In this document: piece after piece, positions 33,630-42,195 of the stretch | How positions within the stretch are numbered: the first letter of the stretch is position 1 | Layout: each line of letters begins with the position of its first letter | Source of the DNA: JACMQX01 sp040385105 | Lineage (GTDB): Bacteria > Pseudomonadota > Gammaproteobacteria > Burkholderiales > Burkholderiaceae_C | DNA: 64,000 nt | NCBI GenBank assembly: GCA_040385105.1 | Contig: JAZKHY010000021.1 | Span: forward strand, 11,984-75,983 | Direction of reading: 5' to 3' | Notes under the pieces: generated by a model | What the model saw: the letters and a program-made list of their open reading frames with translations, nothing else | Told to the model about the DNA's origin: nothing | The model's database searches: none | Made by a program: the position numbers and the translations under genes

Positions 33630-33772
33630 GCGGCTGCCGGCAAGCCGGGCCGGTTGCGGCCTTGTCCTACAGGTCTGCACGCCGCAGGCTGATCACTTCA
33701 TGGCAGTGTCATCAATAGCATTCAGTATTGCTCTCAACAATGCGGCTCCATGGAGTTGCCAAGGGGAAACAC

Positions 33773-33958
33773 ATGCTGAAATACGCACTCATTTTTGCGC
33801 TCGTTGCCGTGATCGCCGGAGCGCTTGGCTTTACCGGCGTTGCTGCCGGTGCAGCCGGTATCGCCAAGATCCTGTTTGGCCTGTTCCTGATTCTTGCCGT
33901 CATCTTCATCGTGCTGGCCGCGCTGGGCATCGGGGCTGCAAGAAAGGCACTGGACTGA
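33773..33958 (+). CDS. DUF1328 small membrane protein
   Basis: A 61-residue protein with two hydrophobic segments (YALIFALVAVIAGALGFTGVAAGAAGIAKILFGLFLILAVIFIVLAAL read as halves joined by a Gly/Ala-rich turn). This is the DUF1328/YtjA family, small inner-membrane proteins of unknown role often seen with stress genes. AAGGGG lies a few bases before the ATG. A short frame and a transglutaminase-like gene follow on the same strand. Confidence 0.85.
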   Translation: MLKYALIFALVAVIAGALGFTGVAAGAAGIAKILFGLFLILAVIFIVLAALGIGAARKALD

Positions 33959-33960
33959 CC

Positions 33961-34158
33961 ATGACGAGCTTTGCCACCACACCCGGCAATACGCGGCATG
34001 ATGTGCTGCGCAATGCGCTGAACAGCCCGCTGGTGCGGGTACAGCGGATCATGCAGGTCACCCGTTCGTACTGGTGGCCGGCGGCAGAGCCCGCCAAGCC
34101 GCAGCGCCAGGCCTTCGGGCCCGGCCGGCGGCCGCTCGCACTGTCCTGCAGGAGCTGA
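33961..34158 (+). CDS. Possible small protein of 65 residues
   Basis: Begins with ATG two bases after the DUF1328 stop and ends one base before the next gene. The sequence is polar and basic with a Tyr-Trp-Trp patch (VTRSYWWPAAEPAK). No family recognised. The tight packing between two real genes argues for translation, but the ribosome site is weak. Confidence 0.4.
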   Translation: MTSFATTPGNTRHDVLRNALNSPLVRVQRIMQVTRSYWWPAAEPAKPQRQAFGPGRRPLALSCRS

Positions 34159-34159
34159 C

Positions 34160-35053
34160 ATGCATGTTTCCAGAATAGACCTGGCACTTCGGTACCAGCT
34201 GGCAGGCCCTGCACATTTCTGCTTCAACATCGAGGCGGCCAACACGCCGCTGCAGCGCATCGTCTCGGAGGCCGTGACCCTGTCACCGCCGGTCAGCGCC
34301 CATCACTACGAAGATGCCAACAGCGGCAACCGGTTCATCCGCTTCGATGCAGATGCCGGGCCGCTGGAAGTCAACTACCAGGCCACGGTTGAACTGCAGC
34401 CCCAGGCGCCGGCAGAAGGTTTGGCTGAAGTCCCGGTGAGTGATGTACCCGACAACGTGCTGCGTTACCTGATGCCCTCGCGCTACTGCGAGTCCGACGT
34501 CATGAGCCGCAGTGCGCAGCAGATTTTCGGCCGCATGGCGCCTGGCTATGAGCGGGTGAAGGCTGTCACGGAATGGGTGCGCGATTCGATCGTTTACCTG
34601 CCGGGCTCCACCACCTCCACCACCACGGCGCAGGAAGTGTTTGTGCTGCGCGCAGGCGTCTGCCGCGACTTCGCCCACCTGGGCATCACCATGTGCCGCG
34701 CGCTCAACATACCGGCGCGGCTGGTGGTGGGCTATGTGAACTTTGAAGAGCCGCCCCAGGATTTCCATGCGATCTTCGAGGCCTGGCTCGGCGGGCGCTG
34801 GGTGTTGTTTGACCCGAGCGGCATGGCGCCGGTGGACCGCCTGGTGCGCATCGGCACCGGGCGCGACGCCAAGGACGTGGCTTTCGCCACCATCTTCGGG
34901 CCGGCGATGATGACCTCAAAGGCGGTGACGGTGGACGAGAGCGATAACGGCGTTGCCGGCGCACCCGTCACCATTCCCCAGCCGCCCGTTGCGCAGGCAC
35001 CTGCGCGGATGGACGAACAGTCTGAGCAGCCTGTGGCCGTAGCCACCGCCTGA
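34160..35053 (+). CDS. Transglutaminase-like cysteine hydrolase
   Basis: A 297-residue protein. The core has the Cys motif LRAGVCRDFAHLGITMCRAL, then the His in FHAIFEAWLGGRWVLFDPSGM with the Asp that completes the triad, as in bacterial transglutaminase-like proteases. The N-terminal half (residues 1-130) is a beta-rich domain (often annotated as bacterial transglutaminase-like N-terminal). A Pro/Gln-rich tail ends the protein. No signal peptide. The substrate is unknown; family members act as peptidases or amidases. Confidence 0.88.
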   Translation: MHVSRIDLALRYQLAGPAHFCFNIEAANTPLQRIVSEAVTLSPPVSAHHYEDANSGNRFIRFDADAGPLEVNYQATVELQPQAPAEGLAEVPVSDVPDNVLRYLMPSRYCESDVMSRSAQQIFGRMAPGYERVKAVTEWVRDSIVYLPGSTTSTTTAQEVFVLRAGVCRDFAHLGITMCRALNIPARLVVGYVNFEEPPQDFHAIFEAWLGGRWVLFDPSGMAPVDRLVRIGTGRDAKDVAFATIFGPAMMTSKAVTVDESDNGVAGAPVTIPQPPVAQAPARMDEQSEQPVAVATA

Positions 35054-35097
35054 TCCCACCGCCTGATCCTTTAGCGCCGGCGCGTCAAAATACGCGG

Positions 35098-36456
35098 ATG
35101 AGCAAATTCATCCGCGTGGCGCTTGCGCTCGTCGCCGTCCTGCTGGTGCTGGCAGCACTTGCGGGCGCGGCGCTGCTTTACTGGATCGGCCAGGACGATT
35201 TCCGCAACCGCGTCGAGCGTGAGGCCGGCGCTGCCCTCGGCGTGCCCCTGCGCCTTGGCCGCATCCACCTGGACTGGTTTCCCGTGCCCGCCGTGGCGCT
35301 GGATGACGTGACGGTGCAGACCCAGCCGCCGCTGTCTGTGAGCCGCATCGAGGCCCGGCCGGTCTGGTCGGCGCTGCTGGCGCGGCGCCTTGAAGTGGCG
35401 ACGCTGGTGGTGCGCGGCGCCGTGGTGCCCCAGGCGGGTGTTGACGCCCTGCTGGCGGCCATGCAAAAGCGCGGGGCTGCAGCGGCAGGGCGGCAGAAAC
35501 CTGCTGCCGCGCCGGACGCTGTGGAGTCCGGGGCTGCTGCCGGCGCCATGCTCTGGATTCCGAAGCGCACGCTGGTGGAGGAACTCACCTGGGTCAGCAG
35601 CAAGGGCGTGTCCACCGTGCTCGATGCGCGCGCCCATCTGGGAGATGACGGGCTGCCGCAGGACGCAACCATCAAGCTGCTCAAGGGGCCTTATGAAGGT
35701 GCGAGCGTTGAGGTGTCGCGTGACCTCAAGGCCGATGTGGGCGCGAACACCGGTGCCGGCACGGGCGCCAGCGCCTGGCTGGTGGATGCCCGCATTGGCG
35801 GCGGCACCATCAAGGGCCGGGTGGCACTCAAGCCGGCTTCTGCGCCCGGCCGCGAGATGATGCTCTCGGGCGAACTGGAAACACGCGGCGTGGAAGTGGC
35901 CGCGCTGACCGCGCCCTCCCGGCCGCTCAGCGGCAAGCTGGAGGCCAGCACCGCGCTCAACGCCCGGGCCGTGAGCGCCGGCGGGCTGGCCGATGCCCTG
36001 CAGACGCGCACCCGCTTCACGGTGAGCAATGCGGTGGTGCATGGCATTGACCTGGCAAAAGCAGTGAGCACCGCGGGCCTGAGCCGCGGCGGTGAGACGG
36101 TGCTGAACGAGCTGACCGGCGAGGTCAGCACCCAGGGCCGCGCGGCGCAGCTGCGCAACCTGGTGGCGCGCTCCGGCGTGCTGGCGGCGCGCGGGGATGT
36201 GTCGGTGTCGGCGGCACAGGCGCTGTCGGGCCGGGTGACGGTGGATGTGACGGCCGGCGTGGCCGGCGGCCTCACCGGCATTCCGCTCGTGGTGGGCGGC
36301 ACGCTCAACGCGCCGGAAGTCACGCTCACCCGCGGGGCGATGCTGGGCGCCGCAGTCGGCACGGCCGTCATGCCCGGCGTGGGCACGGGCGCCGGCGCGA
36401 AGCTGGGCGACAGGCTTGGGAGAGGGTTGTCAGGGCTCTTTGGGGGCGGCAAGTGA
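35098..36456 (+). CDS. AsmA-family protein
   Basis: A 452-residue protein with an N-terminal membrane anchor (VALALVAVLLVLAALAGAALLYWI) and a large periplasmic part. The AsmA start pattern REAGAALGVPLRLGRIHLDWFPVPAVALDDV is evident, and the C-terminal half is a repetitive beta-rich region (VVHGIDLAKAVSTAG) as in AsmA proteins, which belong to the lipid-transfer bridge family and influence outer-membrane lipid balance. It stands alone on the plus strand. Confidence 0.88.
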   Translation: MSKFIRVALALVAVLLVLAALAGAALLYWIGQDDFRNRVEREAGAALGVPLRLGRIHLDWFPVPAVALDDVTVQTQPPLSVSRIEARPVWSALLARRLEVATLVVRGAVVPQAGVDALLAAMQKRGAAAAGRQKPAAAPDAVESGAAAGAMLWIPKRTLVEELTWVSSKGVSTVLDARAHLGDDGLPQDATIKLLKGPYEGASVEVSRDLKADVGANTGAGTGASAWLVDARIGGGTIKGRVALKPASAPGREMMLSGELETRGVEVAALTAPSRPLSGKLEASTALNARAVSAGGLADALQTRTRFTVSNAVVHGIDLAKAVSTAGLSRGGETVLNELTGEVSTQGRAAQLRNLVARSGVLAARGDVSVSAAQALSGRVTVDVTAGVAGGLTGIPLVVGGTLNAPEVTLTRGAMLGAAVGTAVMPGVGTGAGAKLGDRLGRGLSGLFGGGK

Positions 36457-36477
36457 CTGGCGCCGCAGGTGCGTCGC

Positions 36478-36933
36478 TCAGTAAGAGTAGTCGATGGTGA
36501 ATTTCTTTTGCGGCCCGTCGTAATTCAACTTGGCTTGATTGAGCACGTCACGCCCGATAACTCCTTGAATTGCTTCGCTCATCAACGGCCGTCCATTTGC
36601 CTCGACCGTTGTGATTTTCCACGGCTCAGACCCGCCATTTCGGATAACCAGGCCAATGTCATAGACATTGCATACTTGAGCGATGCCTTTCGACTCGCTG
36701 GTGAGGACCCGCCGCTGATTGATTGCTGTTAGCCCGAGTGCCCGGGCGATCTGCTCGTCCACCATGCAGGAGTCTGATCCGGTATCGATCAGGAACGTGG
36801 CGAATACGCCGGTATGCGGCTCCAATCCCTGCTTCCAGAGCTGCTTGCGCCTGATATCACTGACTGTCACGTATAAGTCGACAAGCGGGCCACTTGGCTG
36901 GATGGGCCTCTCAAGCCGCGCTACCTGGAGCAC
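36478..36933 (-). CDS. Retropepsin-like aspartic protease
   Basis: About 151 residues, with a GTG start overlapping the end of the upstream gene. The active-site block ATFLIDTGSDSCMVDEQIA (Asp50-Thr-Gly-Ser) and the partner EAIQGVIGRDVLNQAKL are typical of retroviral-type pepsins such as the gag-polyprotein protease-like family. Retropepsins work as dimers. Substrate unknown. The GTG at 36933 replaces a longer frame that would overlap the neighbour more. Confidence 0.75.
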   Translation of the reverse strand: MLQVARLERPIQPSGPLVDLYVTVSDIRRKQLWKQGLEPHTGVFATFLIDTGSDSCMVDEQIARALGLTAINQRRVLTSESKGIAQVCNVYDIGLVIRNGGSEPWKITTVEANGRPLMSEAIQGVIGRDVLNQAKLNYDGPQKKFTIDYSY

Positions 36934-37181
36934 GGTCCCACGTCTCGAATGAAATGTGCGACGTTTTCCTCTGGGGAAATGTGCTTGACGAAAAATGGAT
37001 CCAGCCCATAGGTGTCGTAGGCCCACTCAAGAGCCTCATTGCGGTCGTCAAAAAATCTGGCGAACTCGTCACCATGAATGACGACGAACTGCCCGCGATG
37101 CCTGGCCATAAGCTGCGGGAGTGCCGACTCATAAGCGTTGAATTCTGGCCTTACGGTGGGCAAAAGACTTGGCACTGTCAT
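36921..37181 (-). CDS. Small protein paired with the retropepsin-like gene (DUF5678-like)
   Basis: An 86-residue protein with the pattern HRGQFVVIHGDEF, FFDDRNEALEWAYDTYGLDPFFVKHI, resembling small domain proteins that precede retropepsin-like proteases in bacteria. No catalytic residues seen. Its stop overlaps the start of the protease by 13 bases, so they are coupled. The DNA just upstream (37180-37330) is much richer in A and T than the rest of the window, suggesting acquisition. Confidence 0.65.
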   Translation of the reverse strand: MTVPSLLPTVRPEFNAYESALPQLMARHRGQFVVIHGDEFARFFDDRNEALEWAYDTYGLDPFFVKHISPEENVAHFIRDVGPCSR

Positions 37182-37368
37182 TTCCGGCCTCCGTTCAAAA
37201 GAGTCCTCATACTTCGGTTATACAAGAATATTCACAAGCAATCCACTGTAAATCAATACAGTCAAGTGGTTGATTAAAAACGGAAAATTTCAGTTATTCA
37301 CAGAAAGCTGATTCCAGGTCTGATCTGCGGTGACCTGTCAGCCTCTGAGCCATGCTGCATGAACTCGT

Positions 37369-37857
37369 TCAACCAGCAGGCCGCTCACGATTGTCCTGGC
37401 CGGCCGTCTTCTGGTGGTGGCGCTGTTCGCGCAGCAGCACGTCGATGATGGAGCGCACCACCGCGCGGTTGCGCCCGTCCAGCATGCGCCAGTCCTGCTG
37501 CAGTGAGGCCTCTTCATGGTTGAATGCCGCGCGCTTCTGGGCAGCCGTGAGCGGCGCGGCGGCCTGGCCGGTGTCGATGCGGGTGGTCATGTCGTCGGCC
37601 GGGTCGATGCCCCAGCGGAGCCAGTCCTCGGGGACGTCAAGCCAGCGCGAGAGCACCTGCAGCTTGTCCTGCGTGGGGACGGACATGCCCTTGAGCCACT
37701 TGCGCGCCGCATGCGAGCTGACGGGGTCACCGCGCCAGCGGAGGTTGAATTCACGCTCCAGCACCGTGGCGCTGGGCTTCTTGTTGCGCTTTTCAAGCGA
37801 CTGTTCGAGCCGTTTGGAAAAACCCTTGGTCTGGTCTTTTTTGCCATTGGAAGTCAT
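37369..37857 (-). CDS. Phage-repressor-like DNA-binding protein
   Basis: A 162-residue protein. Residues 10-75 look like a lambda-repressor-type helix-turn-helix (SKRLEQSLEKR, REFNLRWRGDPVSSHAARKWLKG, VPTQDKLQVLSRWLDVP). The C-terminal part (LDGRNRAVVRSIIDVLL) has no peptidase or Cro-like signature. It would bind DNA as a regulator; target unknown. The ATG at 37857 is preferred to 37875. A palindrome about 65 bases upstream is a candidate operator. Confidence 0.75.
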   Translation of the reverse strand: MTSNGKKDQTKGFSKRLEQSLEKRNKKPSATVLEREFNLRWRGDPVSSHAARKWLKGMSVPTQDKLQVLSRWLDVPEDWLRWGIDPADDMTTRIDTGQAAAPLTAAQKRAAFNHEEASLQQDWRMLDGRNRAVVRSIIDVLLREQRHHQKTAGQDNRERPAG

Positions 37858-37919
37858 GGGGGCTGACGCTATCACAGGGGGACAGCGTTATTACGCCCTT
37901 GGTTTTCAAAAAACCGAGA

Positions 37920-37932
37920 CTTTAGTCTAAAG
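37920..37932. promoter_or_regulatory. Perfect palindrome upstream of the repressor-like gene
   Basis: CTTTAG-T-CTAAAG is perfectly symmetric and lies in the AT-richer promoter region of the minus-strand repressor-like gene (start 37857). Likely an autoregulatory site, by position only. Confidence 0.4.
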
Positions 37933-38019
37933 AATTCATTTCGTCACGCGTTTTCGCATGTGAGGCGCACAAATGCGCAGGTTCCTCAGCTGCATGCTCA
38001 GCAGATCCGCCTGCCGGGC

Positions 38020-38787
38020 TCAGCTCCTGTAGGAGGTGTCCAGCCGTTCGAGTTTGCGGATCAGCGACGGCCAGACGAAGGCGCCGCCAAGCCCGCCGGT
38101 CTGCACCCGGGAGGCTTCGGCCACGCCCTTGATGATGGCCGGGTCCACCTGCGTCAGTTCGCCGCCGGCCTGCGCATCGATCTGGATGCGGCAGGTGTTC
38201 TCGAAGGTGTACATCGCCAGGAAGGCATCCGCGATGGTCTTGCCCACCGTCAGCAGGCCGTGGTTGCGCAGCACCAGGAAGTTTGCGCGGCCCAGGTCGG
38301 CCTGCAGGCGCGGCTTCTCGGCGTCGCGGAAGGCCACGCCTTCGTAGTCATGGTAGGCCAGGGACGCCAGCACAAAGCTGGACTGCTGGCTGATCGGCAG
38401 GATGCCGTTCTTTTGCGCGCTCACCGCCACGCCGGCGCGGGTGTGGGTGTGCAGCACGCAGCCGGCCTCATGCCGCGCCTCGTGCACCGCGCTGTGGATG
38501 ACGAAGCCTGCGGGGTTGACCGGGAAGGGGCTGTCATGCAGCTTGTTGCACTGCATGTCCACCTTGACCAGGCTGGACGCGGTGATCTCGTCGAACATCA
38601 GCCCGTAGGGATTGATGAGGAACTGGTGCTCCGACCCCGAGACGGACTCCGGCAGCTTGGCGCTGATGTGGGTGAAGACCAGGTCGCTCCAGCCATACAG
38701 CGCCACGAGGCGGTAGCAGGCGGCCAGGTCGCAGCGCAGCTGCCACTCCTCGGCGCTCACAAGTTCCTTCAATGACGGGATATGCAT
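38020..38787 (-). CDS. Class II aldolase/adducin family protein
   Basis: A 255-residue protein. The family zinc and catalytic His are in LHTHTRAGVAVS and NHGLLTVGKT, with the opening GWSDLVFTHISAKLP typical of class II aldolase heads. It could be an aldolase for a phosphorylated sugar or an aromatic-pathway aldolase/decarboxylase; substrate unknown. It starts 19 bases inside the end of the AraC gene and is likely co-transcribed with it, opposite the liv/aldehyde dehydrogenase operon. Confidence 0.88.
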   Translation of the reverse strand: MHIPSLKELVSAEEWQLRCDLAACYRLVALYGWSDLVFTHISAKLPESVSGSEHQFLINPYGLMFDEITASSLVKVDMQCNKLHDSPFPVNPAGFVIHSAVHEARHEAGCVLHTHTRAGVAVSAQKNGILPISQQSSFVLASLAYHDYEGVAFRDAEKPRLQADLGRANFLVLRNHGLLTVGKTIADAFLAMYTFENTCRIQIDAQAGGELTQVDPAIIKGVAEASRVQTGGLGGAFVWPSLIRKLERLDTSYRS

Positions 38788-39761
38788 GGCGGTGCGTGCC
38801 TCCGGAATTCGCTCGGGCTGGTGCCGGTGTGCTCGCGGAACACGCGGCTGAAGTGCGACAGGTTGGAAAAGCCCCAGGACAGGGCGATGTCGGTGATGGC
38901 GCGCGGGCCTGACGCGTCGTTCCCCATGCCTTGCGCGCTGCCTTGCTGCAGGTCGCGCACGCAGGCTTCCAGGCGCTGGCGCAGGATGTAGCCGGCCAGG
39001 GTTTCGTCCCCGTCGGCAAAGGCATTGTGCAGGTGGCGCTTGCTGCAGTTGAGCGCCAGCGCGATCCGCTCGATGGACAGGCCCGGGTCGCGCAGGTGGC
39101 GGTGCACATAGCCGCGGATGCGGTCCTTCAGCGCCTCCAGCTGGGTGACGCCGGTCTCGCGGCCCGCCAGTTCAAGCAGCGACAGGCGCACCAGCTGCAC
39201 GATGAGTTCGCCCGCGCCGCGCGCGGCCGCCTCGCTCATGCTGGGAAGCTCCTGGTAGGTGCTGCGCATGGTCTCCAGCGCCACCCGCGAGATGCCGCTG
39301 GCGCCGCCCACATGGCGCGCCATCAGCGGCTCAAGCCGCATGCCGCGCTCCAGCACCTGCTCCTTGGGCAGCATGACGATCAGATGCTCGCAGCGCTCGG
39401 GGTTGGCGATTTCATAGCTGCCGGTGGTGTCGTAGATGGTCCAGCCGCCGGAGCGCACCCAGGCCTGGCGCCCCTGCTGCTCGACGCTGGCCGTGCCCTG
39501 CCAGGGCGCGACGATCTTGAGGTAGCCGGCATCGCTGCTGCGGGCCAGGTGCGGCGTCTTGAGCACGCGGTGCCGGTTGGCCTCCAGCTTGGTCAGGATC
39601 ACGTCGCCGGCGCGCGAGGCCGCCATGTGGCCGTCAAACTCGGTGTCGCCGTACAGGTCTGATTCCAGCCCGCCGAAGTGCCTGAACACCCACTCGCGCC
39701 ACTGCGGCGCCCGCTCGCGCGGCGCGACGTCGTCGGTGGTCATTACCGTGGAGGCGGTCAT
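38769..39761 (-). CDS. AraC-family transcriptional regulator
   Basis: A 330-residue regulator of the NtaR/AraC-binding-like type: an N-terminal ligand domain (about residues 15-200; WTIYDTTGSYEIANPERCEHLIVMLP) and a C-terminal pair of helix-turn-helix motifs, ending ITDIALSWGFSNLSHFSRVFREHTGTSPSEFRR. It should control the divergent transporter operon and/or its own aldolase gene. ATG 39761 is given; 39743 is an alternative. Confidence 0.9.
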   Translation of the reverse strand: MTASTVMTTDDVAPRERAPQWREWVFRHFGGLESDLYGDTEFDGHMAASRAGDVILTKLEANRHRVLKTPHLARSSDAGYLKIVAPWQGTASVEQQGRQAWVRSGGWTIYDTTGSYEIANPERCEHLIVMLPKEQVLERGMRLEPLMARHVGGASGISRVALETMRSTYQELPSMSEAAARGAGELIVQLVRLSLLELAGRETGVTQLEALKDRIRGYVHRHLRDPGLSIERIALALNCSKRHLHNAFADGDETLAGYILRQRLEACVRDLQQGSAQGMGNDASGPRAITDIALSWGFSNLSHFSRVFREHTGTSPSEFRRHAPPCISRH

Positions 39762-39969
39762 GCGGTGGCTCTGCAGGTGGTGGCTTCCTGACGATTATGT
39801 GCGTTGCCCCTTGCCCTGTCGCCTCCAGGGGTTGGGGGTAAACCCTGAACGCCGTGCGCGTGCAATCAAGCAATCTGTGCACTCCCGGCAAAGCGCAGCG
39901 GCGCTTGCATTCCTATCATCCCGGCATCGGGGCATATTGCCCCCTATGGCCCCACAAGAGGAGACACAC

Positions 39970-41172
39970 ATGGTTCAGCAGACAACACGGCGGCAGGTGA
40001 TCAAGGGCGCGGCTGCGGCCGTCGGCGCCATGGCGGTGGCCCCACAGCTGATGGCGCAGGCGGCCCCGGTGCGCATCGGCTATGCCATGGCCCGCACCGG
40101 TCCCTGGACAGGCGGCGCACAGGTGAGCCAGGAGCCCAACTACCTGCTCTGGGCCGAGGAGCAGAACGCGAAGGGCGGCCTGGACATCAAGGGCGCGCGC
40201 CGCAAGATCGAGCTGATCAGCTCCGACGACCGCAGCGACACCGAGACCTGCGTGCGCACCTATGAAAAACTCATGGGCTCCGACAAGGTGGACCTGGTGC
40301 TGCCGCCCTGGGGCAGCAATGCCAACTTTGCGGTGGCACCGCTGGCCAACCGCTTTGGCTACCCGTTCCTGGCGCCCACGGCCCTGTCGCGCCGGCTGGT
40401 GGAGATGAAGCTGCCGTATTTCTTCCTGCTGCTGCAGCAGCCCGCGCCGATGATGGGCGCGCTGGTGGACATGCTCAAAGCCAACGGCGTCAAGACCGTG
40501 GCCGTCATCTATGTGGACGACCTGTTCGGCCTGGAAAACTATGCCGCCTTCAAGGTGGCGCTGCAGGGCACGGGCATCAACATGGTGGAAGACAAGAGCT
40601 ACCCCGGCGGCGTGAAGGACCTGTCGCCGGTGCTGCGCTCGATCAAGGACAAGAACCCCGATGCGTTCGTGGGCCTGACCTACCCGCCCGACACCATCCT
40701 GGCCAGCAAGCAGGCCAAGGAAGTCGGCTTCAACCCCAAGTTCTTCTACGCGTCTGTGGGCACGGCTTTCCAGCTGTACCGCAATGTGATGACGGCGGCC
40801 GGCGCCGAAGGCGTGATCGGCATGGGCTCATGGAACGGCAAGACCAGCCCTGCGGCCAAGGCCTACTTTGATGCGCATACCAAGAAGTTCGCCGGCAAGG
40901 AGCCGGACCGCTGGGCCAGTGGCGCCTGCTGGGCGGGGCTGGAGATTTTGACCAACGCCTGCGCGAAGCACGGCCTGGACAAGAAGGCCATCCGCGACTA
41001 TGTGGCGAACACGACGCACAAGACGATCATCGGCGACATCAAGTTCACCGGCAGCGAGAACACCGCGACGCCGGGTACCGTGAGCCAGTGGCAGAACGGC
41101 GAGTTTGAAGTGGTCTGGCCGCCGAAGCTGGCGACTGCCAAACTCAACGCGAACAAGGCCGCCTGGAAATAA
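39970..41172 (+). CDS. LivK-type ABC transporter substrate-binding protein
   Basis: A 400-residue periplasmic protein. The N-terminus has a twin-arginine-like signal (TTRRQVIKGAAAAVGAMAVAP) with cleavage after AQA. The mature part is a type I binding-protein fold with Leu/Ile/Val-binding family patterns (RIGYAMARTGPWTG, DDRSDTETCVRTYEKLM). It feeds the downstream permeases. Many relatives bind aromatic acids rather than amino acids. AAGAGGAG precedes the ATG. The palindromic repeat separates it from livH. Confidence 0.88.
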   Translation: MVQQTTRRQVIKGAAAAVGAMAVAPQLMAQAAPVRIGYAMARTGPWTGGAQVSQEPNYLLWAEEQNAKGGLDIKGARRKIELISSDDRSDTETCVRTYEKLMGSDKVDLVLPPWGSNANFAVAPLANRFGYPFLAPTALSRRLVEMKLPYFFLLLQQPAPMMGALVDMLKANGVKTVAVIYVDDLFGLENYAAFKVALQGTGINMVEDKSYPGGVKDLSPVLRSIKDKNPDAFVGLTYPPDTILASKQAKEVGFNPKFFYASVGTAFQLYRNVMTAAGAEGVIGMGSWNGKTSPAAKAYFDAHTKKFAGKEPDRWASGACWAGLEILTNACAKHGLDKKAIRDYVANTTHKTIIGDIKFTGSENTATPGTVSQWQNGEFEVVWPPKLATAKLNANKAAWK

Positions 41173-41179
41173 CCTGCCT

Positions 41180-41268
41180 TGTCATCCCGGACTTGATCCG
41201 GGATCCATGCCTCGCTGGCCAATGTGCTGGCAGGGCACTATGGATGCCGGATCAAGTCCGGCATGACA
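41180..41268. repeat. Dispersed palindromic repeat, copy 3
   Basis: Starts TGTCATCCCGGACTTGATCC and ends GGATCAAGTCCGGCATGACA. It sits inside the transporter operon between the binding-protein and first permease genes; here it may attenuate or process the mRNA so that the binding protein is made in excess. Confidence 0.75.
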
Positions 41269-41292
41269 ATCTTTTATTGCCGTCATATCTCC

Positions 41293-42195
41293 ATGTCCGT
41301 CGAAGCCTGGTTAGAACTCATCGCCTCCGGCCTCATCACCGGCGGCATCTACGCGCTCGTCGCGCTCGGCCTGAACCTGCAGTACGGGCTGATGCGCATC
41401 CTGAACATTGCGCATGGCGAGTTCCTGATGGTGGGCGCCTACCTGACCTGGATGGCGCAGACCACGCTGGGGGGAGAGTCCTGGTGGATGCCGCTGGTGA
41501 TGGTGCCGGTGTCGTTTGTGGTGCTGATGGCTCTGGGCCTTGTGATCCACAAGCTGTGCTTCGCGCGGCTTAACGCGACCTCGCCCAACCTCGACATCTT
41601 TGAGGCGCGCGGCCTGATGGTCGCATTCGGGCTGATGTTCCTGGTGCAGAACTTTGCGTCGTACATGTGGGGCGGCGACCTGCGCGGCTACGACTTCATG
41701 ACCGAGCCTGTGAAGGTGGGCAACGCACAGTTCGCCGGCAACAAGCTGCTGGTGTTTGCACTGGCGCTGCTGTTCAGCGCCGCGCTGATCGTGCTGCTGC
41801 GCATGACGCTGCTGGGCAAGGGGGTGAGGGCGCTGATGCAGTCGCCGGTCGGCGCGCAACTGGTGGGCATTGATACCAAGCGGCTGCATCCGATGATGTT
41901 CGGCATCGGCCTGGGCCTGTCGGGCGTGGCGGGTTGCCTGCTGTCCATGGCCTACACCATCTCGCCCGCGATGGGTGAGCCCTATACCGTGACGGCGCTG
42001 ATCGTCATCACGCTCGGCGGCTTCGGCAGCATGGGCGGCGCGCTGGCGGGCGGGCTGCTGCTGGGCGTGATCGAGGCGCTGGGGATGCACTTCACGAATC
42101 CGTCGCTCAAGGCGCTGCTGTCTTACGTCGTCTTCATCGGTGTGCTGCTGCTGCGGCCTGAGGGCCTGTTTGCCCGGAAGACGCGGAAGGCGTGA
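41293..42195 (+). CDS. livH: Branched-chain-type ABC transporter permease LivH
   Basis: A 300-residue permease with about eight membrane segments. It opens with LELIASGLITGGIYALVALGLNLQYGLMRILNIAHGEFLMVGAYLT split around the conserved NxxHGE region, and has the late NPALGEPYTVTALIVITLGGFGS-type EAA-like loop (here AMGEPYTVTALIVITLGGFGS). Start at 41293 is the ATG nearest the first membrane segment. It overlaps livM by four bases (GTGA). Confidence 0.92.
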   Translation: MSVEAWLELIASGLITGGIYALVALGLNLQYGLMRILNIAHGEFLMVGAYLTWMAQTTLGGESWWMPLVMVPVSFVVLMALGLVIHKLCFARLNATSPNLDIFEARGLMVAFGLMFLVQNFASYMWGGDLRGYDFMTEPVKVGNAQFAGNKLLVFALALLFSAALIVLLRMTLLGKGVRALMQSPVGAQLVGIDTKRLHPMMFGIGLGLSGVAGCLLSMAYTISPAMGEPYTVTALIVITLGGFGSMGGALAGGLLLGVIEALGMHFTNPSLKALLSYVVFIGVLLLRPEGLFARKTRKA

